Assembly (NCBI GenBank): GCA_963756545.1
Contig: CAVWNY010000003.1
Span: forward strand, 372,001 to 436,000
DNA: 64,000 nucleotides
From: DATFDN01 sp963756545
GTDB taxonomy: Bacteria; Pseudomonadota; Alphaproteobacteria; Acetobacterales; Acetobacteraceae
Direction of reading: 5' to 3'
Part shown: in pieces, positions 49,192 through 57,051 of the stretch
Layout of the letters: every line of letters starts with the position of its first letter
Numbering within the stretch: position 1 is the first letter of the stretch
Program-made: the position numbers and the translations under genes
Notes under the pieces: model-generated
Databases searched by the model: none
What the model was told of the DNA's origin: nothing
The model's input: only the letters and a program-made list of their open reading frames with translations

Positions 49192-50505
49192 TCAGGGCCT
49201 GGTCCTGGCCGAGATCTCGTCGAGCGCGCGCTCGTACGCCCGGGCAAAGGCTTTCCCGAAGACGCTGTCGAAATCATCGGACAGCGCGCGGACTGTGCGC
49301 GCGTGCAATTCCTCATAGGCATCCCAGGCGCGCGCCTTGCGCTGCGCGGGGAGAAGTCCGCCGCCCTGCTCGGCGACGGCGCGCAGCGTGACCGGCGCGA
49401 GGCCCTCCAGCATGGCCCTGACCGCCGCCTGCATTGCCGCCATCGAGGCAAGCTCGTGCACCCGGATGTCTTTCAGCGCATCCGCCACGGCCTGTTCGGC
49501 CGTCATGTCGGTCCGCCGCCCGGCACCCAGCAGGGCGGCAAGCGCGTCGTCGTCGTTGGCGGCGAACTGCAAGGGGTTGTTGCCGCGCGCGCGGATCATC
49601 GTCTGCTCGATCCGGAATTCGCTCTTGACCGAGGCGCGGGCGATCAACGTCGCGCGCAAGCCCACGACCAACGCACGGAAGGCGGCGCCGAGGCCACGCA
49701 TGCAGGCAGCGGGGTCGGCCGGACGGACGTCGCTGAGCCCGGTGCCGTCCAGGAACGCCGTCAGCAGGCCGGCATCGGGCGGAATGCCCATCAAAGGCGA
49801 TTGGGGGGCGGGTACCGGCGCGGCGAGGGGTGTGACCGGCGGCGCGATCTGCGCCGGGGGTTTGGGCGGCGGCTCGGGCGGGCCGCCGATCCCGTCCAAG
49901 AACGAATCCGCCCAGTCCGCCGGCAGACGGCCACCGGCGGGCTTGGGATCGCCGAGGGCATCCGACAGCGCGGGCGCATGGTCCTCCTGCGTGGGGTTCC
50001 GAAAGTCGAATTCGGCGGACTCGGGCGCGAGCGGATCGAAGTCGGGCGGCAGACGGGACTCGAAGGCGCCCCCCGACCGGCTGCGGTCCGACCGCCCGGC
50101 GCGCAACGGCGTCTCCCGCGGGGCGAACGGATCGTCGAGCGGGAAGCCGCCCGCGTCGGTCGGCGCGCGGGCGGAGCGCGCGGGGGCATGCTCGGTCAGC
50201 CGTACCTCGATCTCGTAAGCGCCGACGCGAATGCGGTCGCCATCGCGCAGCGTCCGCACCTCGCCCTTGCCGATCGGCGTCTCCTCGCGGTTGAGGAACG
50301 TCCCGTTCGTGCTGATGTCGGCGACCTGCCAGGCGGCGCCGCGATAGGCGAGAGCGAAATGCCGCTTCGACAGCAGCCGATCCGGGTCCGGCAGGACCCA
50401 ATCGACGCCGGGGCCGCGGCCGGCGGTGAACTCGCCACCCGACAGGGCGCGGCTCTCCGGCGGCACGGCATCGGGACAGCGGAGCACAGTGAGCACGAGT
50501 TGCAT
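49192..50505 (-). CDS. tagH: T6SS-associated FHA-domain protein (TagH/Fha)
   Basis: This 437-residue protein has an N-terminal FHA domain (GPGVDWVLPDPDRLLSKRHFALAY, then ISTNGTFLNREETPIGKG), a Pro-rich disordered linker, and the C-terminal TagH domain (CMRGLGAAFRALVVGLRATLIARASVKSEFRIEQTMIRARGNNPLQFA; LEGLAPVTLRAV; AWDAYEELHARTVR). The FHA head reads a phospho-Thr in threonine-phosphorylation control of T6SS, consistent with the PP2C gene of the same operon. Confidence 0.93.
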   Translation of the reverse strand: MQLVLTVLRCPDAVPPESRALSGGEFTAGRGPGVDWVLPDPDRLLSKRHFALAYRGAAWQVADISTNGTFLNREETPIGKGEVRTLRDGDRIRVGAYEIEVRLTEHAPARSARAPTDAGGFPLDDPFAPRETPLRAGRSDRSRSGGAFESRLPPDFDPLAPESAEFDFRNPTQEDHAPALSDALGDPKPAGGRLPADWADSFLDGIGGPPEPPPKPPAQIAPPVTPLAAPVPAPQSPLMGIPPDAGLLTAFLDGTGLSDVRPADPAACMRGLGAAFRALVVGLRATLIARASVKSEFRIEQTMIRARGNNPLQFAANDDDALAALLGAGRRTDMTAEQAVADALKDIRVHELASMAAMQAAVRAMLEGLAPVTLRAVAEQGGGLLPAQRKARAWDAYEELHARTVRALSDDFDSVFGKAFARAYERALDEISARTRP

Positions 50506-50556
50506 CGGATCATTTACGCGCGCTTGGGCGTTCCCGGCCAGAGGCTGCCCGGCACA

Positions 50557-51150
50557 TCATGGCCCCTCGGGCGCGAGGCGGCCGGCGCCGCCGCCGGCGA
50601 TGTCGCGCCCGCTTTCGAGAAAGCGCCGCAGCCGCGCCTCGCGCCGTCCGGGATCGCCGCGCACGCCGGCCAGCACCACGGCGCCCGCCACGGCCGTTCC
50701 GGCGAGATGGGCGGGCGCCGGCACCTCGGGTTGGCCAACCGGGGCCATGGACCCCGCACTCCAGAACGCACCGACCGCCGCCCATGCCTCCGGCGTGCCG
50801 AAGCCGGCCTCCTGCGCGCGGGTCATGGCCGCGCGGCGGGACGGCTCGGCGGGCTGGCGCACCCAAGCCTCAGCCGCCTCGCGCGCGGTCCGATCGGGTT
50901 GCGGCAGGTCGGGCGGGGCGGTGTGGAGGGCGCACATGCACGCCCACCACACCGCCTCCCGCCGAGGCAGTGCGTGCGCCAGCAGCCGGGTCGCTTCGAC
51001 GAGGAAGCCGCCGCCCTCCAACGCCCGCATCGCCTCGGGAACCTGCGCGCATCCCCGTGTCAATTCCGCCGCCGGGGCGGGCAGATCGACCAGCGGGAGC
51101 AGCGCGGCGAGATCGCGGCCGGCAAGTTTTGCGTAACCCTGGTCGCTCAT
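50557..51150 (-). CDS. T6SS-linked hypothetical protein (DUF6931-like)
   Basis: The 197-residue protein is alpha-helical and Ala-rich, with no signal peptide: DLAALLPLVDLPAPAAELTRGC, LLAHALPRREAVWWACMCALHTAPP, WVRQPAEPSRRAAMTRAQEAG, FWSAGSMAPVGQPEVPAPAHLAGTAVAGAVVLAG. I associate this WWACM...GSMAP pattern with DUF6931 proteins seen in T6SS loci, but could not check it. It overlaps vgrG by one base (TGATG) and precedes tagH by 51 bases, so it should act with the spike or its loading. Confidence 0.72.
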   Translation of the reverse strand: MSDQGYAKLAGRDLAALLPLVDLPAPAAELTRGCAQVPEAMRALEGGGFLVEATRLLAHALPRREAVWWACMCALHTAPPDLPQPDRTAREAAEAWVRQPAEPSRRAAMTRAQEAGFGTPEAWAAVGAFWSAGSMAPVGQPEVPAPAHLAGTAVAGAVVLAGVRGDPGRREARLRRFLESGRDIAGGGAGRLAPEGP

Positions 51151-53141
51151 CAGTTCAGCATCATGATGCCGCCCTTGAGCGTCAGCATCCCGTCGCCGTT
51201 CAGGCTGGACATCGGCGCCTTCATGTCGAGCATGGCCTGTCCCGCGAGCTTCAGCATGATGGCGTTGATGGCGACGCCCGACTGGTCGATCTTTACCGTG
51301 TTCGCGCCCACGGTCAGCTCGATCGACGTCATGGCCGACACCTTCATGGCCCCGCTGCTCACGTCGACCTTGTAGTCGCCGGCTTGAACGGTGAGCGCGT
51401 CGCCGCCGGAATTGATCGTGGCGCTGCGGCCGGACTGGATGGTCGTCGTCTGCTGGTTGCCGATCTTGATGGTCTGGTTGTTGTCGATCTTCGTGTCCTG
51501 GTTGTTCTGGATGTGGACGGTCTCATCCTTTTTCACGGTGACGACGCGGCAATTGTCCACCGTCAGCGTCTGGTCGTGCTCCACTTCCGTCGTGAGGTCC
51601 TTCTGCGCGTGCAGGAAAACGCGCTCGGAATCCTTCTTGTCGTCGAAGGTGAACTCGCTGAACTCCGGCGCTCCGCCCTTCAGGCTGGAGCGGGACCGGA
51701 AGCCGCTCTTGGTTTTCTCGTCCGAGCTGTAGATTGGCGTGTCGCGTCCGTTGTAGAGGCCGCCGATCACGATGGGTCGGTCTGGGTCGCCATCGACGAA
51801 GGCGACCGCGACCTCGGTGCCGACGCGCGGCACGAATTGCGCTCCCCAGCCCTTGCCGGCCCAGGGCTGCACGACACGCGCCCAGCACGCGCCGCCCCCG
51901 GTCGCCTCGGCGCGGTGATCCCAATAGAACCGGACCTTCACCCGCGCGAGACTGTCGGTGAAGATCTCCTCGCCCTCCTGGCTCTTGGGCTGTTGGCCCG
52001 AACCCGTGTTTTGCCCGAGGACGAGGGCGGTGTGGATGCCCTCCATGCGCGGCCGTGGCGTCGCCATCGGCTGGCGCCACGGCACGCCGAACGGCAGCGC
52101 CGTGAAGCGGTTCGCGTAACTCGCAGTCCCGCCCTGCGTCAGCCAGCTCTCGTCGGTGGCGTGATGCGCGACGCCGCGAATGGCATACGCGCCGTTGGCA
52201 GGCGTGGCCGGCTTGTCGGCGATGGTGATTTTGCCGCCCGCCACCAGTCTGCCGAACTGGCTCGCCCCCTCGTACAGCGACGCCCGCGCCTCGGCGGCCT
52301 CCATCTCCCAGCCGGAGCGATCGGCCACGGTCGTGTCGTGAAACGTAAGAGCCGGCCAGCGGAAATCGTCGCGCTGCGGGGCGCCTCCTGTTTTCAGCGT
52401 GGTCGCCTTCTCCGCCTGCAAGGCCGTGTCGGGGTTTTCGGGGTCGTAGTCCTTCAGCTTCATCCGCCCGCGCGCCGTCGCGGCGGTGCGCGACCAGCTT
52501 GTGATCAGCGTGCCGTCGGTGTCGCCGCCGTGCATGTGCATGGACGCGCCCTGGATGTCCTTGAACGCGGTATTCTGGTTGGCGACGATCAGCCGGTGGG
52601 CGGTCTCCTCGTGCTCGAAAAAGTAGAAATACCCTTCCTCCTCCATCAGCCTCGTGGCGAAGTGAAGGTCGCTTTCGTTGAACTGGACCGTGTATTCGCG
52701 CACCGGGCCGGAGGGCTGGACCGTGTAATCGGTCAAGCCGGCATCCGTGAAAAGGCGCTTCAGGATGTCGGCGACCGAGAGCTTTTCGTAAACGCGGCAA
52801 TCGACGGTCTGGCTCAGGAACCACAGCCGCGGCCGCAGGACGATGCGATACGCCTGGAACTGATTGACCGACTGGCCGCGCACCTCGCCTTCCGCGCTCA
52901 CGCGCTGCACGATCCCATGGAACCGCCGCACGGGCAGGCCGTTGGCCTGGAGCGTCACGCAGGCGGGCTGGTTCAGCAGCCGGTCGGGATCGACCTGCCC
53001 CTGCTGGGACACCGCGTGCAGATCGAACTCGAACGGCTCGCCGATCGCCTCGTGAGCATCGAGCGACAGCGGGATCAGCGCGTCGGGGCCGAGCGGCGAC
53101 GTCATCGTGAGCAGGGCGTGTGCGCGCGACCAGACCGCCAT
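51150..53141 (-). CDS. vgrG: T6SS spike protein VgrG (TssI)
   Basis: This 663-residue VgrG has a gp27-like N-terminus (LTMTSPLGPDALIPLSLDAHEAIGEPFEFDL; QTVDCRVYEKLSVADILKRLF; FNESDLHFATRLMEEEGYFYFFEHE), a gp5-like OB fold (VKVRFYWDHR; CWARVVQPWAGKGWGAQFVPRVGTEVAVAFVDGDPDRPIVIGGLYNG), and a C-terminal beta-helix of hexapeptide-like repeats. It stops at GGIMMLN with no extra effector domain. First gene of the operon; no PAAR or toxin-immunity pair follows it. Confidence 0.95.
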   Translation of the reverse strand: MAVWSRAHALLTMTSPLGPDALIPLSLDAHEAIGEPFEFDLHAVSQQGQVDPDRLLNQPACVTLQANGLPVRRFHGIVQRVSAEGEVRGQSVNQFQAYRIVLRPRLWFLSQTVDCRVYEKLSVADILKRLFTDAGLTDYTVQPSGPVREYTVQFNESDLHFATRLMEEEGYFYFFEHEETAHRLIVANQNTAFKDIQGASMHMHGGDTDGTLITSWSRTAATARGRMKLKDYDPENPDTALQAEKATTLKTGGAPQRDDFRWPALTFHDTTVADRSGWEMEAAEARASLYEGASQFGRLVAGGKITIADKPATPANGAYAIRGVAHHATDESWLTQGGTASYANRFTALPFGVPWRQPMATPRPRMEGIHTALVLGQNTGSGQQPKSQEGEEIFTDSLARVKVRFYWDHRAEATGGGACWARVVQPWAGKGWGAQFVPRVGTEVAVAFVDGDPDRPIVIGGLYNGRDTPIYSSDEKTKSGFRSRSSLKGGAPEFSEFTFDDKKDSERVFLHAQKDLTTEVEHDQTLTVDNCRVVTVKKDETVHIQNNQDTKIDNNQTIKIGNQQTTTIQSGRSATINSGGDALTVQAGDYKVDVSSGAMKVSAMTSIELTVGANTVKIDQSGVAINAIMLKLAGQAMLDMKAPMSSLNGDGMLTLKGGIMMLN

Positions 53142-53291
53142 GATCAGCCTGCCTCTCGAAATGGAGCAACGGTTTCAGTCATGACGCGTCGGCTCCGAAC
53201 CGTCTCGCCGGTTCTTGTGATAGCGTATCGCGGCCTGCCCGGCGGGGGCAATGGTTCGGCGCGATGGTCGCCCTTCGTCCTGACCTTTCCC

Positions 53292-53377
53292 GTCATTTCC
53301 CGCGAAAGCGGGAATCCAGGCCGTGCGCACCAAGTTCCGTGCCGGTTGCCCTGGATTCCTGCTTTCGCGGGAATGAC
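53292..53377. repeat. Palindromic repeat, family A, copy 2 (inside a gene)
   Basis: An 86-bp element with the same arms as 741-824 (gtcat...cccgcgaaagcgggaatcca and its complement). It forms the 3' end of the FAD-oxidoreductase gene: the stop codon (tca at 53293-53295) is part of the terminal gtcat arm. In this frame it encodes SFPRKQES...GLDSRFRGK, the peptide typical of translated copies. Confidence 0.9.
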
Positions 53378-54648
53378 GGACCCACACTCCAGCCGAGTCC
53401 CAGCCGATTCCCAAGGTTGAGCGTGTGATACACGGCCTTGAAGGCCAAAACGGGGAGAACGGCGCGCCGATCGAACCCGAGATTGCCCGCCAGCATGGAA
53501 ACCAGCCCGTCGCGCATACGGAACGTATTGCGTGGTGACAGGAACAGCGACCGCAGGACGGGCGTGTTGATCCGGTAGATCAGCCAGTTCAGCTTGTCCA
53601 TCGCCCGGCACACCCGACGCTCCGCCCGGCGCGCGGCGGCGACGCCGCGCGCCGGGTTTCGCAGCCAGGTCGCCGCCACCTCGGCTCCCAGTTCGCCGCC
53701 CGTCATCGCCATCAGCACGCCGCTCGAGAACATCGGGTCCACGAAGGCGAACGCATCGCCGATCAGCATGTACCCGTTGCCGCCGGCCGAGCGCGCGCGA
53801 TAGGAGTAGTTGGCGGTGGCGGCGACGGGCGAGACAAGCTCGGCGCCCGCCATTCGCGAGCTGAGCGTCGCGCTCCCGCGCAGCCGTTCTTCGAGCAGAT
53901 CCTGTCCACTGTCCCGGCGGTTCTTGAAGGCGGACTGGTTGCCGACGAAACCCACGCTCATGACGTCGTCGGGAAGCGGGATCATCCAGAACCAGCCGTC
54001 TTCGGTCAGATGGACGCTGATCGAACCCGGCATTTCGCCCGGGCGGGGGGCGACGCCGCGAAAATGCGCGTACATGGCGGCGGTGGAGTTGCGCTTGTTC
54101 GCCTCCGCCAGCCGCAGCCGGCCGGCGAGGAAGGTGTCGCGACCGGAGGCGTCCAGCACGTAGCGCGGCGCCAGTACGCGAACCCTGTCCTCCTCCCGCG
54201 CCGTGATCCGGGCGCGGCCTCCGGGCGGGGCGAAGGTCATGTCGGTCACGCGGGTGCGCTCGGCCGCGCGGGCGCCGCTCCTGGTCGCGTTGGCGAACAG
54301 CAGCGCGTCGAAGTCGGCGCGCTTGACATGAAAACTGTGGGTGAAGGCGCGGTTGAGCGAAAGCGCGAAGGGAAAGGCGATGCTGCGGCCGGTGTCGTCG
54401 GAGACGAACTCGGCGCCGGGCTTGTGAACGCCGATCGCTGCCACCTCGGCGGCAATGCCAAGCCGCTCGAACAGCCCGAGATTGGCGGGCAATAGCGACT
54501 CGCCGATGTGGAAGCGCGGATGGGCGCTCTTCTCCAGCAGCACCACGTCGATCCCGCGCCGGGCAAGGAATGTCGCGGCGGTGGACCCGGCGGGGCCGCC
54601 GCCGATCACCAGCACGTCGCAGTCCTCGGGCGGATCGGGCACGCTCAC
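53293..54648 (-). CDS. FAD-dependent oxidoreductase (tryptophan-halogenase/geranylgeranyl-reductase-like)
   Basis: This 451-residue flavoprotein has VLVIGGGPAGSTAATFLARRGIDVVLLEK (about 12-40), HIGESLLPANLGLFERLG, AMYAHFRGV, and a GDAFAFVDPMFSSGVLMAM block binding FAD ribityl. Similar proteins occur in aryl-polyene and flexirubin clusters, where they may oxidise or halogenate the aryl head. GTG 54648 overlaps the dehydratase stop (GTGA). The last 28 or so residues come from repeat A copy 2 and replace the natural C-terminus. Confidence 0.88.
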   Translation of the reverse strand: MSVPDPPEDCDVLVIGGGPAGSTAATFLARRGIDVVLLEKSAHPRFHIGESLLPANLGLFERLGIAAEVAAIGVHKPGAEFVSDDTGRSIAFPFALSLNRAFTHSFHVKRADFDALLFANATRSGARAAERTRVTDMTFAPPGGRARITAREEDRVRVLAPRYVLDASGRDTFLAGRLRLAEANKRNSTAAMYAHFRGVAPRPGEMPGSISVHLTEDGWFWMIPLPDDVMSVGFVGNQSAFKNRRDSGQDLLEERLRGSATLSSRMAGAELVSPVAATANYSYRARSAGGNGYMLIGDAFAFVDPMFSSGVLMAMTGGELGAEVAATWLRNPARGVAAARRAERRVCRAMDKLNWLIYRINTPVLRSLFLSPRNTFRMRDGLVSMLAGNLGFDRRAVLPVLAFKAVYHTLNLGNRLGLGWSVGPSFPRKQESRATGTELGAHGLDSRFRGK

Positions 54649-55076
54649 GCTCCACGCGGCAGGGCGATGGCGGCGCGGCCGGACACCAGACATCGTCCGG
54701 TCGCCGCGCTCACGTGAAACCGATACAGCACCCCAGCCTCCTCCTGCCGCTCCAGATCCGCCGCCACCGCGAGTTCGCCGTACGCGGGGTCATCCAGCCG
54801 CGGCGCGCAGATTTCCGTCTCCCGCAGCACGGCGAGGAAGCCCGGCCGCCCTGGCGCGCCGCCGCCCAGCAGCGCGCCATGCACAGCCGCCGCCTGCATC
54901 GCGTATTCGACGCCATGCAACGCGCCGAGCCGTCCCGCCCGGCGCAGCGGGTTCAGCGGATCGAGATGCGAGAGCGCGCGGCAGACGATGCCCGCGGGCG
55001 ACCAGCCTTCTATGCGGTCCAGCAGGCACATCGCCCCGGCATGGGGGATCAGCGCGGCGATGGAGGGTTCGGGCAT
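54645..55076 (-). CDS. ACP 3-hydroxyacyl dehydratase (ApeP/ApeI-like)
   Basis: This 143-residue hot-dog protein begins IAALIPHAGAMCLLDRIEGWSPAGIVCRALSH, with the His and Asp/Glu region of FabZ-like dehydratases in PHAGAMCLLDRI, continues LGALHGVEYAMQAAAVHGALL, and ends in a beta strand LVSGRAAIAL. In aryl-polyene synthesis two such dehydratases act on the growing polyene; the other here is at 60840-61148. It overlaps the chain-length-factor gene by 28 bases. Confidence 0.85.
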   Translation of the reverse strand: MPEPSIAALIPHAGAMCLLDRIEGWSPAGIVCRALSHLDPLNPLRRAGRLGALHGVEYAMQAAAVHGALLGGGAPGRPGFLAVLRETEICAPRLDDPAYGELAVAADLERQEEAGVLYRFHVSAATGRCLVSGRAAIALPRGA

Positions 55077-55867
55077 GGCTGCACGTCGAGGTCCAGTCGT
55101 CCGTCCAGATACGGCAGCGCGAAGGCATCCGCCTGCCCCTTCGCGAGGCTCTCCAGAAGGCGCAGCGCCCGTCCTGCCGGGCTGGCGCGGGCGATGGATC
55201 GCAATGCGGGCGCGCGGGGATCGCCCGCGTCGCCCGAGGGGGCGTCGACAGACCAGCGAACCGCGATGCGACCCAGGCTCGGGCCGCCCGCCTCGGGCGA
55301 CAGCACCAGGGCCAGCCCGAACGCGCCGGCGATCGGGCGGCTCGTGGCCAACGGTTCGGGCAGGGGCACGTCATAGACGCAGAGCAGCACCGGCGCCCGC
55401 TCCACCCGCACCTCCGCCGTCGCCTTCAGCAGCGCCGCGGCGAACGTGAAATCGTGGCAGCCGAGACAGCTCGCGGGTGCGGCGGAGGCGTTCGCGATGG
55501 ACCAGTATCCGGCGGCGGCGTTGTGGACGGAATTGTGGAACTGGGTCGGCGAGACCTGGCCATCCGGATCCGACAGCGCCTCCAGGATCGCGCTGACCAC
55601 GGCCCCGTCGCCGGCCGAGCTGGCGAACACGCTCCGCAGGCAGTCCGGCGCACATCCGCTCCTCGCCGCCGCCTCCTGGGCCACGGCGAGCGCCAGGCGA
55701 ACCACCGGGCCGGTGCGCCGCCGCTCCGTCGCGGACAGGATCGCGGGAGGGGGAATCAGGGTTTCGCGCGCCTGATGAACGGCGCGGCCGGCCAGCACCT
55801 CCCGGCTCGCATCCCACCCGTCGAGGCCGGGGCCTCGAACTCCGATCCCGATCACCGAGGCCCGCAT
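55049..55867 (-). CDS. Beta-ketoacyl synthase chain-length factor (ApeC-like)
   Basis: This 272-residue KS-like protein lacks the active-site Cys. It has the FASSAGDGAVVSAILEAL and PTQFHNSVHNAAAGYWSIA blocks (HNSVHN at 111-116) of the PF13723 'ketoacyl-synt_2' family and is shorter than a real ketosynthase. In APE systems it pairs with the ketosynthase as a heterodimer setting chain length. ATG 55867 overlaps the stop of the ketosynthase gene (TGATG), consistent with equal production of the two subunits. Confidence 0.87.
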   Translation of the reverse strand: MRASVIGIGVRGPGLDGWDASREVLAGRAVHQARETLIPPPAILSATERRRTGPVVRLALAVAQEAAARSGCAPDCLRSVFASSAGDGAVVSAILEALSDPDGQVSPTQFHNSVHNAAAGYWSIANASAAPASCLGCHDFTFAAALLKATAEVRVERAPVLLCVYDVPLPEPLATSRPIAGAFGLALVLSPEAGGPSLGRIAVRWSVDAPSGDAGDPRAPALRSIARASPAGRALRLLESLAKGQADAFALPYLDGRLDLDVQPCPNPPSPR

Positions 55868-57051
55868 CAGGCGGCGCCCAGGATCAGGCTGCAATTGATG
55901 CCGCCGAAACCGAAGGAGTTGCTCATCGCCCGGCGAACCCGGCGCGGCGCGTTCGCGGTTGCGACCTGGGCGCGGAATGTCGGGTCCACGCACTCCACGC
56001 CGAGGCATCCCGGCACGAAGCCGTGCTGGATGCAGAGTGCTGCGATCGCGACCTCCAGGATGCCGCACGCGCCCAGTGTGTGGCCCGACCACCCCTTGGT
56101 GGAGCTGCACGGCGTCGCCGCGCCGAACACGTGGGCGACCGCGTGATCCTCCATCGCATCGTTCGCGCGGGTGCCGGTGCCGTGGAGATTGATGTAGTCC
56201 AGATCGCCCGGCGCCAGCCCCGCGCGATCGAGCGCCGCTCGCATCGCCCCGATTGCGCCCGCACCCTCGGGATGCGGAGAGGACATGTGGAATCCGTCGC
56301 TCGTCGCCCCGTAGCCGAGCAGCGCCATGCGGCCGTCGATCCGCTCCGGACGCTCCAGCAGCGCGAACCCGGCCGCCTCGCCAATCGAGATGCCGTCGCG
56401 CGCGGCGTCACACGGCCGGCAGGGCCGAGGCGAGATCAGCTCCAGCGCCGCGAACCCCCTCAAGGTCATGCGGCAGAGCGTATCCGCACCGCCCACCACG
56501 GCGGCATCGCACACGCCCGCCTCGATGAGGTGGTGCGCGTCCACGAAGCAGCGCGCGCTGGACGCGCAGGCGGTGGAGACGACCAGCGCCGGGCCGCGCA
56601 GCCCGAGGGCAGCGCGCACGTAGCCGCCGAGCGCATAGAGATCCTGGGTGTGATCGTAGTCGAACCAGGCCGGCAGGGCGCCCGTCACGGCGTCCCGGTC
56701 GCGGAACGCCTCCTCGGCGGCGAGCACGCCGGAGGTGCTGGTTCCGGCCACCACGGCGATCCGCGCCGCGCCGTACCGCTCCCGCGCGGCCGCGACCGCG
56801 TCCGCGAACGCGTCGGTGCGAAGCGCGATGTCCGCCAGCCGGTTGTTGCGGCAGTCGTACGCATCGAGGCCGGCGGGCAGATGATGCGCTTCGATGTCCG
56901 CCACGCGCCCGATATAACCCGCGTGGTCCAGGCCGGCGAAGCCGCAGGCGGCGAGCCCCGTGCGACGCGCGCGCAGGGCCTCCAGCATGGCGGCCTCGCC
57001 TTTTCCCATCGCGCTGACAGCGGCGACGGCTGAGAGCACGAGCGGTCGCAT
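55867..57051 (-). CDS. Beta-ketoacyl-ACP synthase (ApeO-like)
   Basis: This 394-residue thiolase-fold enzyme has Cys162 in VVSTACASSARCF, His290 in NLHGTGTRANDAMED and His324 in STKGWSGHTLGACG: the full C-H-H triad of an elongating ketosynthase. It ends MSNSFGFGGINCSLIL. With the adjacent chain-length factor it would condense malonyl-ACP units on an aryl starter. It abuts the MMPL gene (TGAATG, no gap). Confidence 0.92.
   Translation of the reverse strand: MRPLVLSAVAAVSAMGKGEAAMLEALRARRTGLAACGFAGLDHAGYIGRVADIEAHHLPAGLDAYDCRNNRLADIALRTDAFADAVAAARERYGAARIAVVAGTSTSGVLAAEEAFRDRDAVTGALPAWFDYDHTQDLYALGGYVRAALGLRGPALVVSTACASSARCFVDAHHLIEAGVCDAAVVGGADTLCRMTLRGFAALELISPRPCRPCDAARDGISIGEAAGFALLERPERIDGRMALLGYGATSDGFHMSSPHPEGAGAIGAMRAALDRAGLAPGDLDYINLHGTGTRANDAMEDHAVAHVFGAATPCSSTKGWSGHTLGACGILEVAIAALCIQHGFVPGCLGVECVDPTFRAQVATANAPRRVRRAMSNSFGFGGINCSLILGAA

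Noticed and set aside
48325..53420. Very long plus-strand open frames (about 1000 codons each) opposite the T6SS operon
   Set aside because: They are Arg/Ala/Gly-rich shadow frames of GC-rich coding DNA, with no domain matches, lying fully antisense to tssK, tssJ, tagH and vgrG.
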